A DNA stretch of 64,000 bases from Oasisia sp. SBJ-2009 (Eukaryota; Annelida; Polychaeta; Sabellida; Siboglinidae). Under the pieces are notes generated by a model. The model did no database searches. It was not told where the DNA came from and saw only the letters and a list, made by a program, of their open reading frames with translations. Shown here in pieces: positions 26,001 through 35,460 of this stretch. The stretch spans positions 17,506,265 to 17,570,264 of the forward strand of contig OZ024867.1 of NCBI GenBank assembly GCA_964017155.1. The letters are read 5' to 3'. The translations under genes were made by a program, and so were the position numbers. Position 1 is the first letter of the stretch. Every line of letters begins with the position of its first letter.

Positions 26001-26147
26001 CTTGTTCAAAAGAGAGGTGTGGAACGTTTGCACCTCTGCCAGGCAGACTTGACGCAAGACGTCGATGGTACAATGAAGGGCTCTATTTGCCTTGTACCAG
26101 TTCAGATATTCGGGGTCATTGAGATCCCCGACAACTGGTGCTGCCAT
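12849..26147 (-). CDS. NLR-like receptor: HEPN / coiled coil / three membrane helices / NACHT / six LRRs (about 1,238 aa)
   Basis: Coding exons in transcript order are 26147-25662, 23703-23545, 22862-22749, 21879-21771, 20875-20798, 20547-20443, 19579-19481, 18825-17094, 16471-16388, 15257-15168, 14696-14613, 14097-14020, 13557-13474 and 13263-12849. Every junction has GT and AG and matching phase: 0 for the first three, 1 through the membrane exons, 2 through the LRR exons. An AG acceptor (exon start 26165) lies 18 nt before the ATG, so there is an upstream noncoding exon. Domains are a DZIP3-like HEPN (about 10-215), polar/coiled segments (216-289), hydrophobic helices at about 291-310, 323-345 and 356-375, NACHT (about 470-800) and LRRs (about 930-1101). 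By family it is probably an innate-immune or cell-state NTPase switch. The ligand is unknown, and membrane anchoring is inferred from the helices. Confidence 0.85.
13362..13416. repeat. (GT)n microsatellite in NLR last intron
   Basis: A pure GT run of about 55 bp is flanked by CGCGCG- and GTGTGC-rich sequence. It lies between the donor at 13474 and the acceptor at 13264. Confidence 0.95.
13474..13557 (-). CDS. NLR exon 13: leucine-rich repeat 6
   Basis: 84 nt, phase 2 at both ends, with acceptor TTGGTTGCAG and donor GTACGT. The LRR begins LYFNLLTEKGTDVVRRAA and ends KPQLWIV. A GT microsatellite fills much of the following intron. Confidence 0.8.
14020..14097 (-). CDS. NLR exon 12: leucine-rich repeat 5
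   Basis: 78 nt, phase 2 at both ends. The LRR begins STNSITDAGALAITKIAV and ends LPQLDFL. It is two residues shorter than the unit exons. The donor is GTAGGA. Confidence 0.8.
14613..14696 (-). CDS. NLR exon 11: leucine-rich repeat 4
   Basis: 84 nt, phase 2 at both ends. The LRR is LDACGLTDDSVAQLEQSLPQ followed by LKQLQLL. The acceptor is CACAACAG and the donor GTGAGC. Confidence 0.82.
15168..15257 (-). CDS. NLR exon 10: leucine-rich repeat 3
   Basis: 90 nt, phase 2 at both ends. The LRR starts LDTNFNLRDPKMMAALSES and ends HLTQLKML. It is slightly longer than the 84-nt unit exons. The donor is GTACGT. Confidence 0.8.
15520..15900. repeat. second fold-back palindrome with (TA)n centre
   Basis: The left arm (TTTTCAAAGTGAGGCTTGCA, then AAACGTCATTTTTAAACA and TAGGTGTCGCTGTCCACGCT) reappears inverted at about 15822-15900 (AGCGTGGACAGATCGTGACA, then AATGACGTTTTGCAATCCTC). 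The arms are about 80 bp with several mismatches. The centre (about 15640-15822) is almost pure TA with local TATATTATAT switches. It lies in an NLR intron and has the same architecture as 5233-5568. Confidence 0.75.
16388..16471 (-). CDS. NLR exon 9: leucine-rich repeat 2
   Basis: 84 nt, phase 2 at both ends, with acceptor TTACTTGCAG. The LRR core LEECGLSGTEAVNLLGVLRH follows directly on the ITALR that ends the NACHT exon. The exon length equals one 28-residue ribonuclease-inhibitor-type repeat. Confidence 0.8.
16951..17058. repeat. (CA)n(TA)n compound microsatellite
   Basis: A short CA run with CGCGCG interruptions is followed by about 58 bp of TA. It starts some 36 nt inside the intron downstream of the NACHT exon donor. 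Confidence 0.95.
17094..18825 (-). CDS. NLR exon 8: NACHT NTPase and first LRR
   Basis: 1,732 nt, phase 1 in and phase 2 out. The exon starts with a charged helical linker. Walker A is GSAGIGKTS (residues 482-490) and Walker B is LLILDGWDE (561-569). Sensor-like TSRSG, the GFTRE segment of the NACHT C-terminal part, CYIPVHFNLVC and FHHLTLQEFMAAL are the conserved stations of NLR NACHT modules. The last 30 codons (LNTLDLSKYELSPTELHALA...) form the first leucine-rich repeat. All catalytic motifs are intact, so the NTPase should be functional. Confidence 0.92.
19481..19579 (-). CDS. NLR exon 7: membrane helix 3
   Basis: 99 nt, phase 1 at both ends. It encodes WLTAPLVVLLISLAFWMML, a 19-residue hydrophobic helix, then PQLKTYGVQ and the junction to the NACHT exon. 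The alternative frame is also open but gives a cysteine-rich peptide. Only this frame matches the flanking phases. Confidence 0.75.
20443..20547 (-). CDS. NLR exon 6: membrane helix 2
   Basis: 105 nt, phase 1 at both ends. After NEWIRQT comes IINIVVIIFVALVGLMVILY and then KK, a 20-residue hydrophobic helix with positive residues after it. The acceptor is TTCTTAAAG and the donor GTACCC. Confidence 0.75.
20618..20668. repeat. (TA)n microsatellite in NLR intron
   Basis: A TA run of about 50 bp is followed by irregular AAATAAATATATACATGTAT units. Confidence 0.9.
20798..20875 (-). CDS. NLR exon 5: membrane helix 1
   Basis: 78 nt, phase 1 at both ends. It encodes NIVFTIVTCFVLALALLL followed by RH. 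This is an 18-residue uncharged stretch of very high hydrophobicity, preceded across the junction by Arg. The acceptor is TTTTCTATAG and the donor GTAATT. Confidence 0.75.
21420..21715 (-). repeat. diverged tRNA-derived SINE (minus)
   Basis: It matches the reverse of the SINE at 33875-34205. AAATCGCTTTACACTGTACG and GGCAGACCTGTTCAAACGAA correspond to the 3' domain, TCTATAGCCATATATTCATT and GAGTGAACGAACTTGACCCA to the middle, and GAACCCGATTCCCCAGCCAC to the promoter boxes. It is intronic to the NLR. Confidence 0.65.
21771..21879 (-). CDS. NLR exon 4: short coiled coil
   Basis: 36 codons plus one base (phase 0 in, phase 1 out), with donor GTACGT. The translation EMRKLVVNNEQLANRLRGVE and what follows has heptad-like Leu/Val/Ile spacing and many charges. 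It directly precedes the membrane-helix exons and may mediate self-association. Confidence 0.7.
22749..22862 (-). CDS. NLR exon 3: linker
   Basis: The 38 codons are phase 0 at both ends, with acceptor TTTTACTAG and donor GTAACA. The translation is polar and partly helical (FLEQERMVWKQHL). It joins the HEPN to the coiled-coil exon. A long CA microsatellite lies about 40 nt upstream of the acceptor. Confidence 0.65.
22903..23100. repeat. (CA)n microsatellite in NLR intron
   Basis: Roughly 200 bp of nearly pure CA ends in a CGCA run. It lies about 40 nt upstream of the acceptor of NLR exon 3. Confidence 0.97.
23230..23542. repeat. 48-bp minisatellite touching the NLR exon 2 donor
   Basis: There are about six copies of a 48-bp unit containing TATGATACGTCGTTGCTGTG and ATACATTATGTACGCTATG. 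The spacing of GTCGTTGCTG is 48 bp. Reading from the exon, the array begins within about 5 nt of the GT donor at 23544. The 16-residue periodic open frame is a repeat artefact. Confidence 0.9.
23545..23703 (-). CDS. NLR exon 2: end of HEPN with R-x4-H motif
   Basis: The 53 codons begin VRNMRNNLMHS. This contains Arg167-x4-His172, the R-x4-6-H signature of HEPN domains that in several families forms an RNase site. The exon continues with an amphipathic helix pair ending in DIRQ. It is phase 0 at both ends. The donor at 23545 touches a 48-bp minisatellite. Confidence 0.8.
23720..25650. other. NLR first coding intron; no gene, weak inverted repeat at 24402-24537
   Basis: No exon-like or protein-like sequence is recognised. 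TAGCCTCGCTTAGCCGAAGT near 24402 is an imperfect inverted match to GTCGGTTAAGCGAGACTATC near 24517, which may mark a small decayed inverted-repeat element. The rest is AT-rich. Confidence 0.35.
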
Positions 26148-26165
26148 CGCTTTTAATGTGGATTT
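25662..26165 (-). CDS. NLR exon 1 (coding): N-terminal DZIP3-like HEPN, first part
   Basis: The 162 codons start at the ATG at 26147. The exon itself starts at an acceptor at 26166-26167 with an 18-nt untranslated leader. The pattern EYLNWYKANRAL, a Cys-x3-Cys and other Cys/His residues (near residues 56-80), WQNSDFSQW, PWQIAKIYMGGGQ and a TDAAGIVQLL helix is the one I know from the N-terminal HEPN of DZIP3-like proteins, common in invertebrate NLRs. The donor is GTAAGT, phase 0. Confidence 0.8.
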
Positions 26166-26169
26166 CTAC

Positions 26170-27290
26170 AAAAGATATTGTTCGTATGTAGCATTTTGAA
26201 TGAAACATTTTGAAATGTAGAGATCCCACAAATTGCATCGCGGGAATGAATTTTGGAAAATTCAATGATAAACCATCCTAGTGGGCGTTAGATCACATGC
26301 GCAATTTCAGCATGATCAGAATGTTGTATGTTGCCTATAAAAACATGACATGAGATGTTGACGACAACAGCTGTTCACTGTCAATACATTACTGAGGGTA
26401 TGAGTGTCTTTGAAGGAGACTCGCTCCACCTTAACCAACTATGGGCCACCTTGTACCGTCGTATAAGAACGCGATGTCCACCACGCTCAACCCTCGCTTA
26501 TTAACAATCATGCTACTCAATGTATGCTTTAATCAAACATAGAAAATAGAAAAAATCATGTATTCCAATTATTACTCTATTTACATATACGTATACCAAC
26601 TATTATATACACACATAAATAAATAAATCGATAAATATTGACAACTACTGTCAAATCAATACATGGGTATTAAAGAACGATATTTAGCTAAATGTCAAGT
26701 AGTTCCTTTATTCAAAACATTGATTACATTATACAAAACGCATAAGTATATTTGTTTATGCAAAAATATTTACAAAATGTGGCAGTATTCCTTATAGGCA
26801 TGTGATAATGTATTATTTTATGCATGGAATACACATTTGGAATGCTTGTCTACCGGTTAGTATATTATAATGACTGTACATATTACATATATTATATTAT
26901 TAGATAAACTATTTTAAGCGTTATCTTGTAACACTAAACCTATGTACGCTCTATTTGAAAGGCAACGCTTCTTATGTATTGTGTTGAATACATTAATTAT
27001 GTCATGAATATGATATTTCAACAATTACGCAAGATCGAATCTCTTTCAATTGCTATCGTATTCCTATTGTTGATATTACCGAATTTCTAATTACTATAGT
27101 TGCTTATTTATATATTTATTTATTATTATGTTTGGATTTCAATTTTGGAAATTTCGAAAATGTTCGACATAATTTCAGAGACTTGTTTGTGATTTGTGGA
27201 ATTGATTCACCCATGCCAGTTTTAAAAGCATAACGTAGAGTGTTTGTCTCTTAATACACACACGCTTCATTTTTAAGAGCTGAGATTTTA
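26170..27290. other. no gene recognised upstream of the NLR coding start
   Basis: AT-rich unique sequence lies between the NLR start-codon exon and a SINE. If the NLR uses a distant leader exon, this is part of its first intron. No promoter motif stands out. Confidence 0.4.
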
Positions 27291-27294
27291 GCAG

Positions 27295-27600
27295 TTAACA
27301 GTTAGTAAAGTTACTATATAGCGCCAGTATCCAGGCATAGGGACTGGTCATGACGCCTGACTCTTTAATCCCTTCCAACACTAATTCGATTTCTCTGGGA
27401 CGCATCCAGCCACGCTACAATTGAAGTGTGATGACTATTCGCCACTGTCTGTAGCCACGTAGACTCATTCATACAGCTGAGTAAACTAGAGCAATGTAGA
27501 GTGAACAAACATGCCCAAGATTTGACAAGGCAGCACATGATTCGAACCCGGGTTCTCTTAGTTGAGAAGTTTTAGTCACTGAGCCATTGTGCCACTATTA
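27295..27600 (-). repeat. tRNA-derived SINE (minus)
   Basis: It is a reverse-orientation relative of the full copy at 33875-34205. It contains TTCGATTTCTCTGGGACGCA, CACTGTCTGTAGCCACGTAG, GCAATGTAGAGTGAACAAAC and GATTCGAACCCGGGTTCTCT, the last being the promoter B-box region on the opposite strand, and ends GAGCCATTGTGCCACTAT. Confidence 0.75.
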
Positions 27601-28229
27601 ACCATTATTGCAAAATGTCAACCATGGAATATTTTGCGAGGAAGGTGGTGCAAAACTCTTTCAAAATTGTGTTGTTAGACCGTTATGGTTGGTCGGCTCC
27701 TCAAATGTAGCATCACGGCTGGCAGACGCCAGTGAAAGGATTACTACTATCTGCAATTTGTGTGAGCTACTCATTCTTAATAGCATCGTTTTAGGGGTAC
27801 ACACCACCAATCGATTTCCCATACGCGGCCATTGTAACGTTTCTTTGATTTCCCACATGTTTTTTTAATCCATGGTGTTGACAATTTGAGACATTCATTA
27901 ACCTCCATTCACATATGTCAAGTATAAAATTCGTGAAAATGACATATCACTTTCTCCTATAATCCAGTCTGTAACCTGATACCCCTTCGTTTTATTCAAT
28001 CAGCCGCCAATTTCCAACTTTGACACCTCTACGCCGAATTATACCTGTATTCATGCGCACCTGGTCACTGTCTGACAAATATCATTATTTCGCAGCGGAG
28101 ATGTATTGCTATCAATAATATCATTTCCATTTAACCAGTCCTACATTCAGTGCTTCCAAAAAAAATAAAAAATAAATGCAGTACTTTTAAGCAAGACTGG
28201 TCAGCTTAAAGTATAAAACGGCAACACTT

Positions 28230-29765
28230 ACATAAATTAGTGAGATCTGCTCATGATGACTACATCAGAAACGGGTTTGCAGCGAGCCTGCTTGACAGAG
28301 CAAACCAAAATAAGTTTTGGTCTTTTGTCAAATTCAATAGAACTGAAAATGTGGATATGCCTATACTCTCTAATACAATACTCTCCACTTGATAAACCAA
28401 GCTAAGGCAGTGTCTAAACAAGCAGCTTGTGTCAGTCGTCATCTGCGATGATGCTAGACACTTGGTTGACAAAAGACTGCCTCCCTACCGTAAGATGAAC
28501 ACCATACAGGCCACACACCGCGGAATTGAAATGTTACCACTAAAAGAGCATTGACCAAAGGAAAACAACTGGCCCAGATGAGCTACCAGCAAGGATACTG
28601 AATGAGACTGTTAAGGAGATTGCTGGTGTACTGTCTGTGATCATCCAACAATCCGATGAGGAAGAAAATGTTCCATCCGACTGGTCAACAGCACGAATAT
28701 CTGCAATAAACTTGATCAGAAGGGTGACATGGCCAATTCATCAACAGGCCACAAATGGCTGTGTTGTGTTGCATTCCTCTGTTCTCGCAGACAATCAACG
28801 GACAAATATCGCAGTCAGCTGGTGTATTTTCGGGAGTCCCACAAGGAAGTGTGTTGGGCCCTATGTTGTTTTTAATGTACATCAACGACATCGCGGAAGG
28901 AGTGACTTCGCAAATGCGCATGTTCGCTGACGATAGTATTGTTTACCGTCAGATACATACTCCCGCTGACCATTTCACACTTGCGTGTGACCTGAATAAA
29001 CTTCTCTCATGGGCCAAGACGTGGCAGATGGATTTGAATGTGTCAAAATGTGCCGTTTTATCGGTTAAGTACTACCAAGAGGAACATATCGGCCTATGAT
29101 TACTTCATGGGGAGCCAACAAATACCACGGACTGAAAACCAGGACTACCTGGGGGTTACCATCAAAACAAATTTATTGTGGCAACCACATATCAACAAAG
29201 TGCAGAACAAAGCCAATAATACACCTGGCTTACTCAAAAGAACACTGCATGCGGCGCCACCGCAATTTAGACAAACGGCATACGAGGTACTCGTGCGACC
29301 AACACTCGAGTTTGGCATATGCGCCTGGGCACCACACACAAAGACAGGCATTCAGACAATGGAGCGCGTACAAAGATCCGTCGTGCGGTTTGTTACCGAT
29401 GATTACCGCAGACCTTCATGAGTCAGTGATATGTGCACTAACCTTATATATATGGAACTCCTTGTAGACACGAAGGCGCATATGAGATGCCAGTATGTAT
29501 TTAAAAATTCACCACCTTGCCTGTCATCATCACCACAGCAGATGTGCGCATCAGACGCTAACACAAGCACAACCTACGAACCCTACCTGCCACTTGCACG
29601 CCCTACCAGCAGTCATTCTAGGTACGCTGTATTCCACTGTGGAACGCACTATCCGCGGAAGCTGTCACCGCATCTACTGCAAACGTTTTCCAGAGAGCCG
29701 CCATCCCAGTCATTCAATCATTGACATCATAATATACTGTTTTAATGTTACTCATGTTCTGTCTG
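28230..29765 (+). mobile_element. decayed non-LTR retrotransposon, reverse transcriptase and 3' end (Jockey-like)
   Basis: Pieces of a typical LINE ORF2 lie in order but in three frames: NKFWSFVKFNRTEN (about 28300), TTGPDELPARILNETV (about 28565), GVPQGSVLGPMLFLMYINDI (about 28830), the catalytic FADDSIVY (about 28925), NLLWQPHINKVQNKA (about 29170), TLEFGICAWAPH (about 29300) and a C-terminal ARPTSSHSRYAVF segment (about 29595). A short internal deletion near 28715-28780, a frameshift near 29060-29100 and several stops make it a dead copy. Clade assignment is from motif style only. Confidence 0.85.
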
Positions 29766-30605
29766 CTAATATTGTATTGATCGTTTAATATTATATTTTA
29801 TTGACTAATTTATTATTTTAGCCCACCGTGTCGTATCCTTCACATTGCATGACCGTGAAATTTAATGTACAAATAACTTATTTATATATTTATTATATTA
29901 ATTTTACCATATTCATCGTTTTAAGGTACACTTAAGGTACAGTTAATTGTATTTATCTATGTTTCATGTTTATGTTATTAACTTATTATTTTAGCACGTA
30001 GTCACGTTACAACGCAACTGCAGGATAGTGAAACATAACATTTAGCAGTAAATTATTGACGTCTTGAAGGCTACAATGGCGTAGGAATCCATTTGGTGGT
30101 ATGTCCCAATACATCTACTCGACAGCAGCATTGCAAGGACCGTTTGTCCACTACCACGAATACACGTACGCATGCGCACAGAGACTCACGTACAAACATA
30201 GCCACACACACACACACAGCCACACAGGTCTGGATAAACACATAGTTCACACATCGCATAACAACATATACAGACACATAAACACATGCACGCACGCATG
30301 TACTTATACTGTCAATAAATTATATGAACGGAAGACCACCAAACAAAATTGCACAACGCTATGCGAAATACTAACTGAGTTAGCCGGCGTTGCCCTGGTG
30401 ATAAGGCCCTAGGTCAAGCCAGATAAAAATCGCAATAGAAACATACAGCTGATTTGTTGAGGTCACATATTTCCTCAGCTGATTGTGAAGATTTGATCAA
30501 ATAGGTTACGTTGGTTAAGCTGTTAACTTGCTCGAGCGTTTGATTCAACAACATGTAACGTACGGCAAGCTTGTTTTGGGAAACGCTAGAACTATGTCAC
30601 TGCTC
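29766..30605. other. no gene recognised; short CA patches
   Basis: AT-rich sequence with a few CACACA patches around 30200-30300. No protein-like frame or recognised repeat family. Confidence 0.4.
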
Positions 30606-30607
30606 TG

Positions 30608-30694
<87 letters not shown>

Positions 30695-30831
30695 CCACTC
30701 GCTCGCTCGCTCGCTCGCTCGCTCGCTCGCTCGCTCGCTCGCTCGCTCACTCACTCACTCACTCACTCACACATCACACATCACACACACTCACTTATTC
30801 ACTCACACACCATCACACACACCCACACCCA

Positions 30832-30901
<70 letters not shown>

Positions 30902-31022
30902 AACACACACTCGCTCGGTCGCTCACTCACTCACTCACTCACTCACTCACACCCCACACACACTTACTCACTCAAACACCACACACACACGCACTCGCTC
31001 ACTCATTTACACGCCACCACAC

Positions 31023-31075
<53 letters not shown>

Positions 31076-31202
31076 CTCACTCGCTCATTCACTCATTCAC
31101 TCACTCACTCACTCACTCACTCACTCACACACACCCACCACCACCACACACCACACACACTCACACCAACCAACCAACCCCCCCCCCCCCACACACACAC
31201 AC
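30608..31202. repeat. compound microsatellite (CA)n, (CGCT)n, (CACT)n
   Basis: Long CA runs alternate with GCTC and ACTC tetranucleotide runs, ending in CCACC and a poly-C of about 11. All His/Thr/Leu/Ser open frames are artefacts. Confidence 0.95.
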
Positions 31203-31504
31203 AGCACTTTCACAACCGGGTTTAGGATCTATTCGGCTTAAACCTTGAAGATTGTTTAAGAACCAGATATCAGTTATGAAAGTCATAGACACACTCATTC
31301 ACGAGTATGCGGTCGCTCGTAGACACAAAGCCCGCGCACGAACGATTAATGTACCACTACTACTCTGTAGAAAAATACGATATGACCATGCCTGCGCACA
31401 GTACACTGTATGAACCGTAACACCAATCGGCCTGTTAAATCGGATATTTTGAAAACAAATAAAAACGTATTTCAACTGCGCACGAAATTGTTGCCAGACA
31501 GATG

Positions 31505-32440
31505 CCCACACTACATACGTCGTAGCGAACTACGTCACAATTAACCTCATATACGATTAGCCGAGAAACAGGTATAATTACCACACTGCACCTGTATATG
31601 TATGTACAGATTCAATCAGAGGATGGACACATGACTGGTATGACTATCTAATAGTCGAGTACACCAGTCTACTCACCTGGTATGAAAAACAGTAGGAGTA
31701 TGACACACAACTCTCTCTGCCTGTCACCAACGGCCCACTTCGTAAGTACGCTACAAGGACAACAGCTCAGCCAAGCCGGTCAAGTTACAAAAATAGCCGC
31801 CGCTCGTTGAATGTTCCAGCATACACATGGCTAATGCCAGCATTGTGCCGCGGTCGTGCTCTGATACACAGTCGGTAACTACCATGCTAGCAAGTTGACC
31901 CGTTTGTACACTACATTTACACGCGGAGATATCAACGACCGAGTCACTGGGTGATTCAGTTTAAATAGTCCTTCGTAGGACTTCCTTATGGTTAGGTACT
32001 TTTTCGAGATAAGAATGGAAACACTACCTCCACAACGATTTGTAATGTGTAATGTCTGCTTAGATTAGGCCTAACTACTGGTGTTGAACCAAAGAGATGC
32101 CTGTGCCATTAGCGTCAGGTTACGTCACGGTTCACTGCGTCGTTAGCGTTCGTCATACACAGCAGGTAGCGGAACGTTACTGGGGAGACGGGTGTTTCAG
32201 CCCAAAACCTGTTCAGCCTACCAGGTCATGGATGTCTCGGCCCATGATATATTCGGCCAGCGCCAACGGATTGTTCGGACTTCACAGAAATGCACGAGTG
32301 TTTCGGGCAGTATCTATAACACAGTTGCTGTGCTTTCAAGATTCTGATTCATAACTTCCAACTCCAGCTAAAAGCTATTTTTAAGTTGAAGTCAGGAAGT
32401 TTACGGCAGTACCCTTCCTAATATGAACGGCTAAGAGTTT
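31505..32440. repeat. segmental duplication, copy 1
   Basis: The copy begins at GTAGCGAACTACGTCACAAT. It matches the copy starting at about 33486 through shared landmarks in the same order: ACTATCTAATAGTCGAGTAC then ACCAGTCTACTCACCTG, CGTGCTCTGATACACAG, GACGTCACGGTTCACTG-type words, and the ending TTCCAACTCC...AAACTAT. Divergence is moderate. This copy lacks the SINE and the long 40-bp array but has a few TTCGGCC / TTTCAGCCC-like words, probably the seed of that array. Confidence 0.85.
31677..31900 (-). promoter_or_regulatory. candidate NLR leader exon/promoter A (donor at 31676)
   Basis: On the minus strand the sequence ACCAG|GTGAGTAG gives a strong splice donor, and it is conserved in the duplicate at 33645. 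The NLR start-codon exon begins at an acceptor, so an upstream noncoding exon must exist. This is a candidate for it. No transcript evidence is available and no TATA box was found. Confidence 0.35.
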
Positions 32441-33058
32441 CCTAAACACTAAGGTGATACGAATTGATCCAGCGATTGGGAATAGCTACAGACATGTGCT
32501 ATACCATTTTGGAAAGTCCAGAGCAAGCCAAGAATACGCAAAATCGTCGATTTTTGATTTTCGTCCCTCAACTCGAGTTTTCGATGTTTCAAACTTTCGA
32601 CTTTCCCTCTGTTGACATATTGGATGGTTTAAAGAGCCTATCCGACCTAGTTTTTCTCACTGGTTCCAAATCTGTCCTTACTTTTGCGATAGCTCCATCC
32701 ACGAGCGAGATTAAATGATTTTGTAATCTTACTCAACATATTGATGTTTCAAAGTGGGATTTCCGTCATTTAATACCTTTCGTGGCGCAGAGCAGTAATG
32801 GTTGCCAATGGTCACGACGCCGCAACTAGCCAGGAGGTGAGCACATATTTGTTCGCATAGCATCATTTCGGGCCTACGAAATGATGCGATTGCAATGACA
32901 AATTAGATCAAACAAGTGACTGTCACTGACATTATTTCAGGTCATGCAGCAACTATTGCATGTACAGATGTTGGCTTCGCGGGTAACGGAATAAAACTAG
33001 TAGGTAAATGCTTCAAGGATGAAGCAGGACTGGGGTAATATGAATGGGAGGGGTTCTA
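32441..33058. other. no gene recognised between the duplicated copies
   Basis: Unique sequence with no protein-like frame of note. It ends at the TA/TG microsatellite. Confidence 0.4.
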
Positions 33059-33180
<122 letters not shown>

Positions 33181-33644
33181 ATGTTTACATACGTGTATTG
33201 GCATATGATGTAGCAGTATATTCAATATTATAGAATTGAAGATATACAGTGAAAATATAAGAATATACATTTTCGTGAAAGGAAAACAAAAGCAATCTTA
33301 AGCCACCGACGAGTCCACAATATTTAATTTCGCCGAGGCGTCCAAATTATTTTGCTGAACAGTCCAAAATATTTCGCCGATGCGTCCGCGGATTTCGCTG
33401 ACGCGTCTAGAGATGTTACCGCCGACGTAGTAACACTGCCGACGCGACCAGTTACCCATGAAACTGTTGCCATACATAATATATACCTCGTAGCGAACTA
33501 CGTTACAATAAACGTCATTTACGATGGATGATCCGGGAAATAATTAACACACTGCGCCTGTATGTGTGTGTGAGCAGATGCAACCAGAGGATGGACATAT
33601 GGCTGGTGTGACTATCTAATAGTCGAGTACACCAGTCTACTCAC

Positions 33645-33850
33645 CTGTGTATGAACAGCAGTGCGATCACCCCGTGTGACACACAAATCTCTCTGCCCGC
33701 CACCAACGTTCACCTGCAGCAACGTGACACAACAGTACACAGTAGTCAATAGCACCGTCAAACCGGCTAAGTTATCAAAATAGGCACCGTTTGTGATCAA
33801 TAATGCAAGACGAGGCCGTCGTGCGACGCTCGTGCTCTGATACACAGACG
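33645..33850 (-). promoter_or_regulatory. candidate NLR leader exon/promoter B (donor at 33644)
   Basis: Minus-strand CACAG|GTGAGTAGACTGGTG is the duplicate of the donor in copy 1, with the following intron start conserved. If both are used, the NLR would have two alternative upstream promoters about 2 kb apart. This is inference from splice-site conservation only. Confidence 0.35.
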
Positions 33851-33874
33851 GTAACTAACATGCTAGCATTTACG

Positions 33875-34205
33875 TGGAGCGCAGTGGCTCAGGGGTAGAG
33901 CTTCGGGCTCTCGGGTTCGAATCCTGGCTGCGGTGTTAAAACCTTGGGCAAGTTTGTTCACTCTACATTGCTCCAGTTCACTCAGCTGAATAAATGAGTA
34001 CCTGCCTATAGACAGTGGTGGATTTGTGTACGAGCAGCCTTCGCGCATTAATTGTAGCATATGGCTGGATGCTTCCCAGAGAATTCCGAGATGGTGTCTG
34101 AATGAACAGATCTGTCAGGGAAGTAAAGTGTAAAGCGCTTTGAGCGGTCCTGAGGATTGGATACTGCGCTATATAAGAACTTGCCTTTTTTACACGGGGA
34201 GGTTA
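33875..34205 (+). repeat. full-length tRNA-derived SINE with LINE-like tail
   Basis: It begins GCGCAGTGGCTCAGGGGTAG (A-box region) and continues to GGGTTCGAATCCTGGCTGCG (B box). The 3' domain AAGCGCTTTGAGCGGTCCTG then TGCGCTATATAAGAAC resembles L2-type LINE tails, suggesting the partner LINE. It interrupts the segmental duplicate, so it inserted after the duplication. It is a SINE head, not a tRNA gene. Confidence 0.85.
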
Positions 34206-34469
34206 CAACAACTGAACGGCTGGGTGGTTCAGTGAAACTAGACCATCGCAGGATTACCTTATAATAAAAATTGTGTGTGTTATAGGTACTTATCGAGATA
34301 TATATCGGAACACTAGCTCCACAACGACTTGTAATATGCATTGTATGCGTTTGCTGAACTACCGTTGTTGAACTAAAGACATGAGCGTATCTTTTAACCC
34401 GACGTCACGGTTCACTGTGCCGTTAGCATTTGTCATGTATAACAGGTGTGCGGGAAGTTGTTGGGGGGC

Positions 34470-35460
34470 GGTTGTTTCGGCCCTTGACGTGTCCTGCCCA
34501 GTGTGTCACGGTTGTTTCGGCCCTTGACTTGTTCTGCCCAGTGTGTCACGGATGTTTCGGCCCAGTGTGTCACGGTTATTTCGGCCCTTGACGTGTCCTG
34601 CCCAGTGTGTCAATGATGTTTAGGCCCTTGACGTGTTCGGCCCAGTGTGTCAATGACGTTTCGGCCCTTGACGTGCCCTGCCCAGTGTGTCAATGATGTT
34701 TCGGCCCTTGACGTGTTCTGCTCAGTGTGTCAATGATGTTTCGGCCCTTGACGTGTTCGGCCCAGTGTGTCAATGATGTTTCGCCCCTTGACGTGTCCTG
34801 CCCAGTGTGTCACGGCTGTTTCGGCCCGTGACGTGTTCTGCCAAGTGTGACACGGATGTTTCGGCCCTTGATGTGTCCTGCCCAGTGTGTCACGGATGTT
34901 TCGGCCCTTGACGTTTCCTGCCCAGTGGGTCAATGATGTTTCGGCCATTGACGTGTTCAGCCCCGTGTGTCACGGATGTTTCGGCCCTTGACGTGTCCTG
35001 CCCAGTGTGTCAATGATGTTTCGGCCCTTGACGTGTTCAGCCCAGTGTGTCAATGATGTTTCGGCCCTTGACGTGTCCTGCCCAGTGTGTCACGGTTGTT
35101 TCCGCCCTTGACGTGTTCGGCCCAGTGTGTCAATGATGTTTAGGCCCTTGACGTGTTCGGCCCAGTGTGTCAATGATGTTTCGGCCCTTGACGTGTTCTG
35201 CCCAGTGTGTCAATGATGTTTAGGCCCTTGACGTGTTCTGCCCAGTGTGTCAATGATGTTTCGGCCCTTGATGTGTTCTGCCCAGTGTGTCAATGATGTT
35301 TCGGCCCTTGACGTGTTCTGCCCAGTGTGTCAATGATGTTTCGGCCCTTGATGTGTTCTGCCCAGTGTGTCAATGATGTTTCGGCCCTTGACGTGTCCTG
35401 CCCAGTGTGTCAATGATGTTTCGGCCCTTGACGTGTTCGCCCATTGGGTCACGGATGCTT
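34470..35460. repeat. 40-bp minisatellite (TCGGCCCTTGACGTGTTCTG...)
   Basis: About 24 copies of a 40-bp unit ending CCCAGTGTGTCAATGATGTT, with CACGG/CAATG and TTCTG/TCCTG/TTCGG variants. It is present only in copy 2 of the segmental duplication. Confidence 0.95.

Noticed and set aside
33612..33845. Minus-strand 77-codon ORF over the candidate leader exon
   Set aside because: The frame is not conserved in the duplicate copy at 31677-31900, so it is probably noncoding leader sequence.
33875..33950. tRNA gene (A and B box present)
   Set aside because: The boxes belong to the head of a SINE with a LINE-like tail and several related copies in the window. No cloverleaf with a proper acceptor stem was found.
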